A stretch of 64,000 nucleotides of DNA from CAZOKZ01 sp964580585 (GCA_964580585.1 CAZOKZ010000008.1:39674-103673), one strand, 5' to 3'; positions 45,553-55,517 are shown, counted from the stretch's first letter. Made by a program: numbers and translations. The notes: generated from the letters alone by a model not told the origin.

Positions 45553-48219
45553 TTGCTGAACGATCAATCAAACATGGATTTAAGCGATTTAACTCCGCTG
45601 TCCGAGTTGACAATGCTGCGGGCGCGTCAGGCTGAGTTGGAAGGAGCCTTGGCCGAGGTCCAACAGACTTGCCACAAGCGAAAGGAGTTTTTCTCTCGTT
45701 TGGCACGTCGAGTGGCAGCGACTACGACGCTCGAAGGCGTGGTGGAAATCGTGCGCGACGAGACGGATTTGTTGTTTGGGTGGGATGCGCATTTTTTCGC
45801 CATTCGCGAACCGGGCGAAGGCCGCTTCCGTCTTCTGTCGATCATGGATACGATCGACGGTGAACGACGAAAACTCGATAGCCAACCTGAAATCACCGTG
45901 TCGCCGGCTTGGGAAACGGTACTGGAAGGCGAGGCGCTCCTGATTTCGCGCGCGGAGGGAGAATCCGATCCCGAGTTGGTGCCCTTCGGGGACGTTAGCA
46001 GAAAATCGTTGAGCATCATGAACGTGCCGGTGCGCACGGGCAATGTCGTGCACAGTGTTTTGTCCGTTCAATCCTACACCGCAAATCGTTATTCCCAGGA
46101 CGATTTGGCCGACCTGCAGTTTATCGCAGACATCACGGCGCCTGTGTTGGTTCGCACGTATGCCGAAACCGCGTTACGCCAGAGCGAACAACGCTACTGT
46201 CAACTTTACAACAAAACACCCGTGATGCTGCATTCAGTGGATTGCGATGGGCGGTTGCTTTCGGTTAGCGATTATTGGCTGGTGGAGATGGGCTACACGC
46301 GGGAGGAAGTCATCGGTCGCAAAGCCACGGATTTTTTTACTCCCGAATCGGCCAGTTACTTTCGCGAAGTCATGCAGCCGGTTTACAAACGCACGGGAAC
46401 CTGTAAGGAAGTTCCGTATCGGTTAATCACCAAGAAGGGCAACACACTCGACGTATTGATGTCGGCCAATGCCGAATTCGACGACGCGGGCAAGGTCGAA
46501 CGTTCGGTGGTTGTGATGGTGGATGTGACGCGACGCAAACGAGTGGAAGAATTGGTCGCTGCCGAAAACGAAATCCTCGAGGTTGTTGTTGGTGGAGCCG
46601 ATTTAAGCGTGATGCTCGCCAAGCTGGTTCAAATGGTCGAGGAGTTGTCCGGCGAAACGTCGGCTGCGATTCAGATCCTGGACGAACGCGACCAAACGCT
46701 CGCCCAAGGTTGCGCGCCGCATTTGCCCGAAGCCTTTATGGCCTCGCTCAACGGGTTGAAAGTCGAGGCGAATTCGGGGGCTAGCACTGCTGCGGCGTTG
46801 CAACGGCGATTGGTGGTAACCGAGGACATCGACACGGATCCTCTTTGGGAAAAATTGCGCGAAGTTGCCCAGCGTCATGGTATTCGCTCGTGTTGGGCGA
46901 CGCCGATTCTTTCCACCAAGGGGGTGGTGCTTGGCACGTTGCTGCTCTTCGGACATAAACCTGCCAGTCCAACCAGCAACGATTTACGTTTGATGCAAAT
47001 CGCGACGCATTTGGCGGGAATTGCTCTCGGGCGCTCGCGGGACGAAGCCACCGAACGTCGTTTGCGTTCCCAAATTCAGCACGCGCAGAAACTCGAAAGC
47101 CTCGGTGTGTTGGCCGGTGGCATTGCGCACGATTTCAATAACTTGTTGGCGGGCATCTTGGGCAACACCGGGCTGGCAATGCTTGATCTTTCTCCCGAAT
47201 CGCCCGCGTTGCCAGTTCTCCGGCAAATCGAAACCGCCGCTGTGCGCGCGGCTGAACTTACGCGCCAGATGCTTGCTTACTCAGGCAAGGGCCGCTTTGT
47301 TATCGAAGCGATCAATCTGAATAAAATCGTCGAGGAAATGACGCATCTGCTCAAAGCCTCGATCAGCAAAAACGCGGTGCTGAAATTTAACTTCTCCGCC
47401 ACGCCGCCCATTGTCGAAGCCGATCCCACCCAGATGCGCCAGATCGTGATGAACCTGATTACAAACGCTTCCGATGCAATTGCGGGTCGCAGCGGGGTGA
47501 TCACTATCACGACGGGCATCCTGCACGCCGACCGCGTGTATTTAATGAACACGTTCCTGGATGAAGAATTACCCGAAGGTTACTACGGGTACTTTGAAAT
47601 TTCCGACACCGGTTGTGGAATGGACGAGCAAACGCGCGGCAAAATTTTCGACCCGTTTTTCACCACGAAATTCACGGGTCGCGGCCTGGGGCTCGCCGCC
47701 ACACTCGGCATTGTGCGTGGACACAAAGGTACCATCAAAGTTTACAGCGAGGTCAACAAAGGCTCGACGTTCAAAGTGCTGCTTCCCTGCACTAATTTGC
47801 CCGAAGTTGCCGAAGCCGCCCAGCAACACGCGAAGCTCTCCACCTGGAAAGGTTCTGGAACCATCCTGGTAGTCGATGACGAAGAAACCGTGCGCGCCGT
47901 GGCGAGCATGATTCTCAAACGCTTGGGATTCGATGTCGTTCAGGCGGAAAATGGCCGAGTGGGCGTGGAAAAATTCCGCGAACTCAGCAGCGGAATCGAA
48001 GCAATCCTGCTCGATATGACGATGCCGCAAATGAACGGTGAAGACGCCTTCCGCGAATTCCGTCGCATTCGTTCCGACGTGCCGGTCATCCTGATGTCGG
48101 GCTACAATGAGCAAGACGCTACCACGCAATTCGCGGGCAAAGGCTTGAGTGGATTTCTCCACAAACCCTTCAAACCCCAGGAGTTGATGCGATTGTTGCA
48201 ACAAGTGCTGGGGAAATAA
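45553..48219 (+). CDS. Hybrid sensor histidine kinase (GAF-PAS-GAF-HisKA-HATPase-REC)
   Basis: 888 residues, no membrane helix. GAF (about 45-200), PAS (about 210-335; LYNKTPVMLHSVD), second GAF (about 340-490), HisKA with phospho-His in GGIAHDFNNLLAG near 521, HATPase with NASDAIAGR and DTGCGMD plus GRGLGLA, and a C-terminal receiver (TILVVDDEE, phospho-Asp in ILLDMTMPQM). TTG 45553 with GGAG seven bases upstream; ATG 45574 is the alternative start. Cytoplasmic sensor of unknown stimulus. Confidence 0.94.
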   Translation: MLNDQSNMDLSDLTPLSELTMLRARQAELEGALAEVQQTCHKRKEFFSRLARRVAATTTLEGVVEIVRDETDLLFGWDAHFFAIREPGEGRFRLLSIMDTIDGERRKLDSQPEITVSPAWETVLEGEALLISRAEGESDPELVPFGDVSRKSLSIMNVPVRTGNVVHSVLSVQSYTANRYSQDDLADLQFIADITAPVLVRTYAETALRQSEQRYCQLYNKTPVMLHSVDCDGRLLSVSDYWLVEMGYTREEVIGRKATDFFTPESASYFREVMQPVYKRTGTCKEVPYRLITKKGNTLDVLMSANAEFDDAGKVERSVVVMVDVTRRKRVEELVAAENEILEVVVGGADLSVMLAKLVQMVEELSGETSAAIQILDERDQTLAQGCAPHLPEAFMASLNGLKVEANSGASTAAALQRRLVVTEDIDTDPLWEKLREVAQRHGIRSCWATPILSTKGVVLGTLLLFGHKPASPTSNDLRLMQIATHLAGIALGRSRDEATERRLRSQIQHAQKLESLGVLAGGIAHDFNNLLAGILGNTGLAMLDLSPESPALPVLRQIETAAVRAAELTRQMLAYSGKGRFVIEAINLNKIVEEMTHLLKASISKNAVLKFNFSATPPIVEADPTQMRQIVMNLITNASDAIAGRSGVITITTGILHADRVYLMNTFLDEELPEGYYGYFEISDTGCGMDEQTRGKIFDPFFTTKFTGRGLGLAATLGIVRGHKGTIKVYSEVNKGSTFKVLLPCTNLPEVAEAAQQHAKLSTWKGSGTILVVDDEETVRAVASMILKRLGFDVVQAENGRVGVEKFRELSSGIEAILLDMTMPQMNGEDAFREFRRIRSDVPVILMSGYNEQDATTQFAGKGLSGFLHKPFKPQELMRLLQQVLGK

Positions 48220-48244
48220 TTCCGAGTTCAAAAGATCGCCCTTC

Positions 48245-49087
48245 ATGCCTGAATCAACGCTCATCTTTCTCCACCTTCCAAAAACCGCAGGCAGTAGTTT
48301 GCGCGACGGGCTGAGACAGATTCACCCGCAGGGCGAAACAGGGTTTTCCATCTCGCGCGATTTCCCAGACCGGACGCAGGAGTATTTTATCTCGCTGCCT
48401 GAAGAACAACTGCGTCGGTTTCGTGTGATTTCAGGCCATGTTCATTTTGGATTTCATCATCATCTGCCCCAGCCGTGCCGATACATTACCATTTTTCGCG
48501 AACCTGTGGATCGAATTCTTTCACATTATTATTATAATATTCACCAAAAACCCAAAGACTTTAAAGGCGATCCTGAAAGGCTCGAACAGTATCGTCAGAT
48601 GCCGATCGATGAGTTTATTTTACATCGCGTAAATCATAATTTCGACAATATGATGGTGCGCTATATTTCCGGCATCGAAGCCGAAGTGGGTGCCTGTACG
48701 GATGCGATGTTGGAAACTGCTATTCAAAATCTCGAAGAACACTTTGACGCCATCGGTCTTCAGGATCGTTTCAACGAATCCGTTGCCTACTTCTGTTGTA
48801 AATTCGGTTGGTCCATACCTTCTTATCGTCAAAACAATGTTGGGACCAAACGTCCCTTGGTGACACCTCTCACTCCGGCTCAACGATCACGCATTCGTGA
48901 ATCGCAACATCTCGACGCGCAATTGTATGACTACGCGGTTAAACGTTTCGAGCGCCAGATGGCCGATTTGCCACCAGGATTTAATGCCGCGTTGAAAGCT
49001 TATCTTGGACAGCGCCAGTCGTTTCACGGGTTGCGGACCTTGTGGCGCCACCATCTGCGTCCCATGCTCGTGCGTCGAAACCAGTAA
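48245..49087 (+). CDS. Sulfotransferase-family protein
   Basis: 280 residues. The N-terminus has the PAPS 5'-phosphosulfate loop in FLHLPKTAGSSLRD (residues 7-20) and the 3'-phosphate site in ITIFREPVDRILSHY. These mark the sulfotransferase family 2-type fold; a carbohydrate or cell-envelope acceptor is the usual inference. AT-richer than its neighbours. It stands alone after the hybrid kinase with no sulfate activation genes nearby. Confidence 0.85.
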   Translation: MPESTLIFLHLPKTAGSSLRDGLRQIHPQGETGFSISRDFPDRTQEYFISLPEEQLRRFRVISGHVHFGFHHHLPQPCRYITIFREPVDRILSHYYYNIHQKPKDFKGDPERLEQYRQMPIDEFILHRVNHNFDNMMVRYISGIEAEVGACTDAMLETAIQNLEEHFDAIGLQDRFNESVAYFCCKFGWSIPSYRQNNVGTKRPLVTPLTPAQRSRIRESQHLDAQLYDYAVKRFERQMADLPPGFNAALKAYLGQRQSFHGLRTLWRHHLRPMLVRRNQ

Positions 49088-49235
49088 GCCTATTGAACAC
49101 ACCGTTTGGACAACCCCATTCCAAAATCGACCGGCATGTTTTATGCGCCAGATTGAATCAATTGGCTGGACTGGCGCGCCTCGTTTCCGGCACGCTGGTC
49201 GCCACTATCGAACGATTATCCAAGGAGCCTGACCC

Positions 49236-49805
49236 GTGGCCTTTCAGCTTTCCCATGTCGAACCGACCCCCAACCCGAATGCGTTTAAATTTCACACGGG
49301 CGAAGCGCTGTTGCCCGCCGCCGCTTCGCTTTCGTTTCCCAACGCGGAATCGGCCGAACGCCTGCCGCTTGCCGCCGGGCTCTTTGCCATCGAAAACGTC
49401 ATCGCGGTGCTGATCGCCGACGACTTTGTCTCCGTCAGCGCCACCGCCGCCGCCGATTGGCAACTCATTCGTCAATATGTGGATGACAACATTGGTTCTT
49501 ACGACGCCGACGCGGGCGCGGAACTGGCCGCGACGATGAAAGCCGAAGCCGCCGAAGCGAAAAAAAATCAGCCCAAAGGCGATCTGCACGATCGCATCGA
49601 GGAAGTCATCGATACCTATGTGCGTCCGGCGTTGGCGGGGGACGGCGGGGGAGTCGAGCTGGTGGGTATCGACGGTAAACTGGTGCTCATTCGCTACCAA
49701 GGCGCGTGTGGAAGCTGCCCCACCGCGACAATGAACACGCTCGCCGCGATTGAGAATCTTCTGCGCGCGCAAGTCGATCCGGAGATTGTCCTCGAACCGG
49801 CGTGA
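49236..49805 (+). CDS. nfu: Nfu-type iron-sulfur cluster carrier
   Basis: 189 residues. An N-terminal Nfu_N-like domain (EPTPNPNAFKF) is joined by a Lys/Glu-rich linker to a C-terminal NifU domain with the cluster-binding CxxC in QGACGSCPTA near residues 150-158. It receives and transfers [4Fe-4S] clusters. GTG 49236 follows AAGGAG. Not beside suf or isc genes in this window. A natural supplier for SdhB and the radical SAM protein, by inference. Confidence 0.9.
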   Translation: MAFQLSHVEPTPNPNAFKFHTGEALLPAAASLSFPNAESAERLPLAAGLFAIENVIAVLIADDFVSVSATAAADWQLIRQYVDDNIGSYDADAGAELAATMKAEAAEAKKNQPKGDLHDRIEEVIDTYVRPALAGDGGGVELVGIDGKLVLIRYQGACGSCPTATMNTLAAIENLLRAQVDPEIVLEPA

Positions 49806-49881
49806 AGCAGTTGGGAATGAATGCCGCATTCAAGGATTCGATGAAGCGATAAAGGGGAATGGATTCCATTTCCATTCTCCT

Positions 49882-50301
49882 TTATTGATAACGCTTTCGT
49901 TCGACAAAGGAGGAACGGATTTCTTTGTCTTCATATTTCCAAATGATGTTTGGTAATTCAATTCGCCATAAAGTTAGTTTCGAAAAATCCGTTGGATAAG
50001 TTGCTGGCGATTCTAAAGCATTGATAGGATCGAAAAGAACAAATCCTTCTAGATTTGTTTTGTCCTGTATTATCAGTGCTGGAATATTGGTTGGATCAAT
50101 TTTCCAATCATAAATCATTACGATTTGGTCGCCAAACTCAAATTCGTAAACATCAGTGATGGGGGGTAATGTAACGACTCCAGTTTCCTCCATATGTTTA
50201 TGTTCGAGCATAAAGAACGCTTTGTGTTCCCATTCGTCTTTGGCAATGGAGAGCAGTAATTTTATGGTAAAAAATAATCCACAAAGCACTGCGCCAATCA
50301 T
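49882..50301 (-). CDS. Small membrane-anchored protein of unknown function
   Basis: 139 residues from ATG 50301, with an N-terminal hydrophobic helix (MIGAVLCGLFFTIKLLLS) and a soluble beta-rich remainder. AT-rich. The best ribosome site, AGAGGTGA near 50335, is about 30 bases before this ATG, and the open frame reaches back to an ATT codon in between that would lengthen the helix (ITLIILS), so a non-ATG start is possible. No family recognised. Confidence 0.55.
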   Translation of the reverse strand: MIGAVLCGLFFTIKLLLSIAKDEWEHKAFFMLEHKHMEETGVVTLPPITDVYEFEFGDQIVMIYDWKIDPTNIPALIIQDKTNLEGFVLFDPINALESPATYPTDFSKLTLWRIELPNIIWKYEDKEIRSSFVERKRYQ

Positions 50302-50353
50302 GCTAAGAATGATAAGAGTAATCTTTAGCGATCACCTCTTATTTTGAATATGA

Positions 50354-51112
50354 TCAGTATGTTGATTTGCTGACATACTCCACCAACCCCGGCAAACAAT
50401 CACCCGCGTTGCATTCCAGCACCTCGTTGCAAAAATCCGCCAGCATGGTGGGTTCCGGATTAATCTCGATCAGCTTGCCGTCGCGTTGACGGGTTTGCAG
50501 CGCCCAGCGTTGGATGTAGGGAAACATCCCCGTCGTGCCGATCATCAAACACATTTCGACTTTGTCCGCGTCGAAATATTGATCCACCGCTTCCATGGCG
50601 TCCATCTTGATGATTTCGCCAAACCACACCACGTCGGGTCGCGCAAGGTTTCCTTCCGGCGTGCGCACGGGAAACGGCGGCTCGATGTTCAAGTCGTCGA
50701 TGGAATAAATCTTGTCGGTTTCCATGCAACGCGCGCGCAATATCGATCCGTGAATCTCGTGCATGTTCTGGCTGCCTGCGCGGCGATGCAGACCATCGAC
50801 GTTTTGCGTCAGCAGGATGAACTCCGGCACGCGGCGTTCCAGTTCCACCAACGCGCGATGCCCGGCGTTCGGTTCGGCGGCGCGCACGGTGGCGATGCGC
50901 TCAGCGTACCATTCCCACACAAGCGCCGGGTTGGCGGCAAAACCTTCGGGCGATGCCAGCGTCATCACGTCGTGTTTTTTCCAGTATCCGTCCGCGCCAC
51001 GAAACGTGGGGATGCCGCTTTCGGCGGAAATTCCCGCGCCCGTGATCACCAAAATGCGTTTCGCGCCGGCAAGCCATTTACCGACGCGGTTGAGTTGTTT
51101 CTCGGAAACCAA
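50354..51112 (-). CDS. cobB: Sirtuin (NAD-dependent protein deacylase)
   Basis: 252 residues, TTG start after AGGGG. NAD motifs GAGISAESGIPTFRG and TQNVDGLH are intact, as is the catalytic His in EIHGS. YAER within VWEWYAERIA gives the Tyr-x2-Arg pair that marks desuccinylase/demalonylase sirtuins. The zinc-binding module is degenerate: where two CxxC pairs are expected only one Cys (RARCMETD) is seen. Activity is still plausible because zinc is structural, but this is unusual. Confidence 0.9.
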   Translation of the reverse strand: MVSEKQLNRVGKWLAGAKRILVITGAGISAESGIPTFRGADGYWKKHDVMTLASPEGFAANPALVWEWYAERIATVRAAEPNAGHRALVELERRVPEFILLTQNVDGLHRRAGSQNMHEIHGSILRARCMETDKIYSIDDLNIEPPFPVRTPEGNLARPDVVWFGEIIKMDAMEAVDQYFDADKVEMCLMIGTTGMFPYIQRWALQTRQRDGKLIEINPEPTMLADFCNEVLECNAGDCLPGLVEYVSKSTY

Positions 51113-51132
51113 TGCTGTACCCCTAACCCACT

Positions 51133-52164
51133 TTAAAACTCGATTTCCATCGTTCGTTGCACATGTTCAAGCACCGAATCGAGCGACATGGCAATCCCAT
51201 ATCCTTCGGCGGTGTCGCTGGCGCGTGTATTGATGCCGATGACTTCGCCGCGCGCATTGATCAACGGTCCGCCTGAATTTCCGTAGGTGATCACCGCTTC
51301 GTGTTGGAAAAAACGTGTCCCCGCCGGGTCGGTGAAGACACGCGAAACAATGCCCGACGTTGCCGTGTACAGGTGATCCTCGGGGCCGTAATAATCCGAT
51401 GCCACGCGTGCGTTTACTTCGCGCGAAACCAAGTCCATGATTTGCGAATCGGACACTGCGCGGCGCGATTCCCCCGGAAACCCGAGCGCAATCACCAAAT
51501 CTCCGCGTGTGACATTGCGCGGGGCGGCCAGCTCGAGCGGTTCCCAATCCGTGTGGTACGGTTGGTCCGATCGGATTTTCATGACGCAATAATCCAGCGT
51601 TTCGTCCCACGCCACGGGATCGACGATCAGCGACGTGCCGTTGATGTAAAACAAAATCCCAAACGTGATGCGAACCGGGATGCCTTCGTTGCGCGAGAGC
51701 TCCTGCGAGAGCGTCTTTTCCGTCGCCTTGGTTTGCAGGTAATCGCTCACCACGTGATAATTGGTCAGCACATGGCCGTTACGCGAAATAATAAACCCGG
51801 AACCTTCGGCAATGGGGAAATCGCGTTTGTTCACGCCCGCTTCGGAAGATTTTGCCGCGATCTCGAAACCCGTGGTCACCAGTCCGACGGCTCGCGAGAG
51901 GTGGGCTTCCAATTCGTCGGGCAGCAGATCCGGTTCGTTGATCAACACCGGGCTGGCAGTGGGGGAAGAAGCCTTGATGGCAGCCAGTTCCGTCTCAAGG
52001 CGTTTGACTTCCTTGACCGTTGTGTCCAGTTCATCACGCAAGGCGGATATCTCAGCCGAATTCACGGTGCTCACGTTCTGGCCGTGCGCCGAAGTGCTTT
52101 CGCCACAACCAGACGCCAGGGCCAGCAGGGCCACGGCGAAAAAAATCATCAATCGGCGGATCAT
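51133..52164 (-). CDS. Trypsin-like serine protease (S1C type), lipoprotein
   Basis: 343 residues from ATG 52164 (MIRRLMIFFAVALLA) with lipobox LASGC. A coiled-coil segment follows (about 35-70, ALRDELDTTVKEVKRLE). The peptidase has His in LTNYHVVSDY, Asp in TLDYCVMKI and Ser in TYGNSGGPLIN. No PDZ domain, unlike DegP/HtrA. Envelope protease of unknown target. Starts 20 bases from the sirtuin gene on the same strand. Confidence 0.88.
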   Translation of the reverse strand: MIRRLMIFFAVALLALASGCGESTSAHGQNVSTVNSAEISALRDELDTTVKEVKRLETELAAIKASSPTASPVLINEPDLLPDELEAHLSRAVGLVTTGFEIAAKSSEAGVNKRDFPIAEGSGFIISRNGHVLTNYHVVSDYLQTKATEKTLSQELSRNEGIPVRITFGILFYINGTSLIVDPVAWDETLDYCVMKIRSDQPYHTDWEPLELAAPRNVTRGDLVIALGFPGESRRAVSDSQIMDLVSREVNARVASDYYGPEDHLYTATSGIVSRVFTDPAGTRFFQHEAVITYGNSGGPLINARGEVIGINTRASDTAEGYGIAMSLDSVLEHVQRTMEIEF

Positions 52165-52265
52165 CGGGCTGGAGTTTTTCCTTCTCTCCTGTTGCAATTC
52201 AAACAGGGAACAACTTGCGGACTACCCTAACCGGTAGGATGGCATTCGTCAATCGGGATAAGATC

Positions 52266-52706
52266 ATGATCGGCGCATTACTGGAAAAAATTGGCGGGTG
52301 TTTGATGAAGCGGCCTCCCGTGTTGCCGCCCGAGGGAACAACCAAGGCGCGCGGCGATTGGGGAGAGGCTTGGGCCGCGTGGCATTACTATCGCCAACGT
52401 GGTGCCGCGATCCTGGCTCGGAATTGGCGCGGTGGCGGAGGAGAGTTGGACCTTGTCGCGCGTGAAGACGACACGCTGGTTTTTATCGAAGTCAAAACCC
52501 GCAACCCCGACGACCCCGACCCGCTTTCCGCTGTGCGCGACGATCGTCGCCAACGGCATTTTCGCGCGGCAGCCGACGCCTATTGGGGGCGGTTGCCACG
52601 CCCGCGCCCGGTTCGCCGCTACGACGTGGTGCTCGTGACGCCTCGCCCGGATAAACCGAACGAGGCGCCGCAGATAGATTGTCTGGTCGATGTGTTGGGA
52701 GAATAG
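52266..52706 (+). CDS. yraN: UPF0102 (YraN-like) putative endonuclease
   Basis: 146 residues. Family pattern: KARGDWGEAWAAWHYYRQRG, then GELDLVA and FIEVKTR, the PD-(D/E)xK nuclease core. Starts at ATG 52239, 52266 and 52305 are all in frame; 52266 has a GGGATA site, and 52305 would give the usual family length. Usually near ribonuclease HII or trmD, but not here. Function in cells unknown. Confidence 0.88.
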   Translation: MIGALLEKIGGCLMKRPPVLPPEGTTKARGDWGEAWAAWHYYRQRGAAILARNWRGGGGELDLVAREDDTLVFIEVKTRNPDDPDPLSAVRDDRRQRHFRAAADAYWGRLPRPRPVRRYDVVLVTPRPDKPNEAPQIDCLVDVLGE

Positions 52707-52714
52707 CCGAATGC

Positions 52715-53182
52715 TTACGCAATCAGACTGCGTAACATCCACGCGTTTTTCTCGTGAATCTGCATCCGTTGCGTCAGCAAATCCAACGTCGGTTCATCGT
52801 TGGCTTCGTCGGCGAGCGCTACGATTGAACGCGCTGTTTGCACGACGGCTTCCTGGCCCTGGACCAGATTCGCAATCATTTGAACGGCGTTTGGGTGACC
52901 GGTTTCTTCCTGGATGCTGGCCAATGACTGAAATGCGGAAAACGAACCGGGTGCCAATTCGCCCAGCGCCCGGATGCGTTCGGCGATTTCGTCGATCGCT
53001 GTGGCAAGTTCGGTGTATTGTTCCTCGAACATCACGTGCAGCGTCTGGAACATCGGGCCCGTCACGTTCCAGTGATAATTGTGCGTTTTCAAATAGAGCG
53101 TGTACGAATCCGCCAGCAGCTTCGACAATCCCGCCGCGATTGCTTTGCGATCCGATTCTTTGATACCGATATTAATATCCAT
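52715..53182 (-). CDS. dps: Dps/ferritin-like DNA-protection protein
   Basis: 155 residues, normal for Dps. The intersubunit iron-oxidation site is visible in THNYHWNVTG (His34, His37) and MFEEQYTEL. Oxidises Fe(II) with peroxide and stores iron, protecting DNA under stress or in stationary phase. Convergent with the UPF0102 gene, divergent from the gene at 53480. No OxyR/PerR box was identified. Confidence 0.95.
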   Translation of the reverse strand: MDINIGIKESDRKAIAAGLSKLLADSYTLYLKTHNYHWNVTGPMFQTLHVMFEEQYTELATAIDEIAERIRALGELAPGSFSAFQSLASIQEETGHPNAVQMIANLVQGQEAVVQTARSIVALADEANDEPTLDLLTQRMQIHEKNAWMLRSLIA

Positions 53183-53479
53183 CAGTTGCCTCCTCGATTG
53201 GGATGATAGGAAACGTCATGATCAAATCGGGGGCATTGAAAGCGTCGTTCCCATTGTCCGTACAGTAGCGATGAGCATGCCGCTTTCAAGGCTCAATTCC
53301 TACGCAGAAAATATCGGGGCGGCAAGCGATTCTCGAATAAAAGCACGATGCAAGTGCCGAAAAATAGGCGATTTGCTTTCCCCAGGTTAAACCAGGACGA
53401 CTATTTGGTTGATGCCAAGTCTCAGCCGCATGGAAGTATAAATGGTATGATTAAACAAAGCGATAAAAGGGTGGTTCGC

Positions 53480-54373
53480 ATGGCGCTCGATTATATAATT
53501 TGCTTCGATTGTTCGATCCATCAAGAAAACGATCCGCTTGAGGTCATGCGGGCGTCGAAGGTTCGCGACATCCTTGAATATATTGAGTCCAATTGGGAAC
53601 AAATTCACGCCTCGAATCCCAATTACACGCGCGAGAATTTTCCCGTTTCGGGGACGTTGATCGGAGTCCAGAAAGAATGGACTTTGGGAGAACTGGGCGA
53701 GCTTTGGAAAACTTTTTCCACTCAAGGGGAAACCTGCTGCGCAGAGTGCCCGGTAAATTTTCGTGGCCGTACGTTGGGATGTTTCGGAGCCGTTAATTAT
53801 CCGCTTACGGCAGAGTTTGAACAATGGTTAATCAATCATTACAATCCCAGTAAAAAATTGCCGCACGCGCTTTTTACCATTATCGATGAAAATAGTATCA
53901 CAGGCGAACAATCAGACGCCAACCGAGGCCTTTCGGAAAACGGAATGGGTGTTTGGGCTTCGCTCGATCCGGTGCGAAAACGATTACCGGACTTTGATCG
54001 CGAAATTTCCTCCTCTCAAATTATGTCGGTCATTAATGGATTGGGGGATTTATATTTCGACGTGCTGTGGGACTTGCTCCATTCGTTTGGCGCGGTAAAA
54101 AGCGACGATGAGACGATGTTGGAAATTTCAAAAATCTTAGCGCCGCCTTTCCTGGGAATCCAGGCTGCAGAAGACGGGGCGGTTGTTTTCGACAGTTCGT
54201 CTGGACCGCATTCCGAAGAAGAAGCCGATCGCCTGGTGGAATTGCTCGACAAGTTGGATTTCGTTCTGGAATCCCAGGACGAAGACGATCGTCCGACAAG
54301 TGGATTCAAGCAATTTCTCGCTGCGAGCTTCGTTGCATTGTGCTGTTTGTCACCCATCGTTGCAGATGGATGA
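53480..54373 (+). CDS. Cys-containing protein of unknown function
   Basis: 297 residues from ATG 53480 (MALDYIICFDC), which follows AAGGGTGG; an open frame continues 44 codons upstream without support. N-terminal CFDC and a mid cluster CCAECPVNFRGRTLGC near residues 75-90 suggest a metal site. The C-terminus has a hydrophobic run (FVALCCLSPIVADG). AT-richer than its neighbours. No family recognised. The 297-base interval between dps and this start shows no other gene. Confidence 0.6.
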   Translation: MALDYIICFDCSIHQENDPLEVMRASKVRDILEYIESNWEQIHASNPNYTRENFPVSGTLIGVQKEWTLGELGELWKTFSTQGETCCAECPVNFRGRTLGCFGAVNYPLTAEFEQWLINHYNPSKKLPHALFTIIDENSITGEQSDANRGLSENGMGVWASLDPVRKRLPDFDREISSSQIMSVINGLGDLYFDVLWDLLHSFGAVKSDDETMLEISKILAPPFLGIQAAEDGAVVFDSSSGPHSEEEADRLVELLDKLDFVLESQDEDDRPTSGFKQFLAASFVALCCLSPIVADG

Positions 54374-54377
54374 GGCT

Positions 54378-55517
54378 TCATCGAAAATAACAGTCAAGCA
54401 TGTTTCGGGCGCAGGTTTCCCATGAAAAGCGCGCCGCGTTACTCCGTCCCTTTTCGCTCCAGGCATCGCGCGCATCCTGATGAAACGCGACGATGCGAAT
54501 CGCTTCCACCCACGCGTCTGGATCGTTCGAATCGACGAAGAGCGCTCCGTCCCCGGCAACTTCTGGCAGAGCGGTGACGCGTGCGCAAACCACGGGCGAG
54601 CCGCACGCTTGCGCTTCGAGTACCGGAAGCCCGAACCCCTCGTGTTGCGATGTCAGAATGGTTGCAACCGCGCCCGTGTAGAGCCCCGGCAGCAAGTGAT
54701 CACCCAAATGCGGAAGCACAACGACACGCCGATGCAGCGCTCGCCGTTTACGTAGCTCTGCTGCAGGTTTGCCTCTCCAGCCAAGCACCACGAGCGGCGG
54801 TGTCGTGGATTCCACTTCAAGCAATCGTTCGTACAGATCGAGCAACAATCCCGCCCGTTTACGCGGCGTGTGATCGCTGAGGGCGAGCAAATACGTTTTA
54901 GACGACAAGCCGATTTGTTGACGCGCCATTTCAACGAAACGCTCACCAACCAATTTGAAAACATCGTGATCGACACCCAGAGGGACGGAGACGACGCGAT
55001 CTTCTTTCAGGCGATAGGTTTCGATCACCCGCCTGCGCGTGAATTCACTTGCCGTGACGACCAAATCGCACGCGGGAAGAAGTTTTGGAAAAGTTGCCGC
55101 AAAATATGCCCCGCCGAGCGCGTCGCGTTGTTCGGGCGGATCGTCTAAAAAAGCCAGATCGTACACGGAAACGATGCGTCGAGCATGCTCAGCAGGCGGC
55201 ATGTACGATGCGGGACCGTGAAAGATATCGACTCCGTCCCCCAGCAATTGTTCAACCGTTGGTCTCGACCCACGCGCCCAGCTTCTTACCATTCGTGCGC
55301 CCGAAGAAAACCGTCGAACGACGCGCGTGTTGGGAGCATCGAGAAACGCGTGCTCTGCTCCTCGGCGCCGCGTCAGCGAATTCATCAACACGCGTAATTC
55401 GATGCCTGGATCGTCGAGCGCCACGATTCCGCGGAGCAATCCCAACGCTGCGCGTCCGACGCCCGTGCGTGGCGCCAACGTTGAAGAAGCATCGAATCCA
55501 AGAACTCGTTTACTCAT
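54378..55517 (-). CDS. Family 4 glycosyltransferase
   Basis: 379 residues, GT-B fold. N-terminal glycine loop TGVGRAALGLLRG; C-terminal donor-binding E-x7-E in HEGFGLPVLEA. The start overlaps the stop of the DUF2079 gene by eight bases, so the two are co-translated. Acts on a nucleotide-sugar donor to build a cell-envelope glycan. Contains four copies of the RGGGACGGAG word. Confidence 0.9.
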   Translation of the reverse strand: MSKRVLGFDASSTLAPRTGVGRAALGLLRGIVALDDPGIELRVLMNSLTRRRGAEHAFLDAPNTRVVRRFSSGARMVRSWARGSRPTVEQLLGDGVDIFHGPASYMPPAEHARRIVSVYDLAFLDDPPEQRDALGGAYFAATFPKLLPACDLVVTASEFTRRRVIETYRLKEDRVVSVPLGVDHDVFKLVGERFVEMARQQIGLSSKTYLLALSDHTPRKRAGLLLDLYERLLEVESTTPPLVVLGWRGKPAAELRKRRALHRRVVVLPHLGDHLLPGLYTGAVATILTSQHEGFGLPVLEAQACGSPVVCARVTALPEVAGDGALFVDSNDPDAWVEAIRIVAFHQDARDAWSEKGRSNAARFSWETCARNMLDCYFR

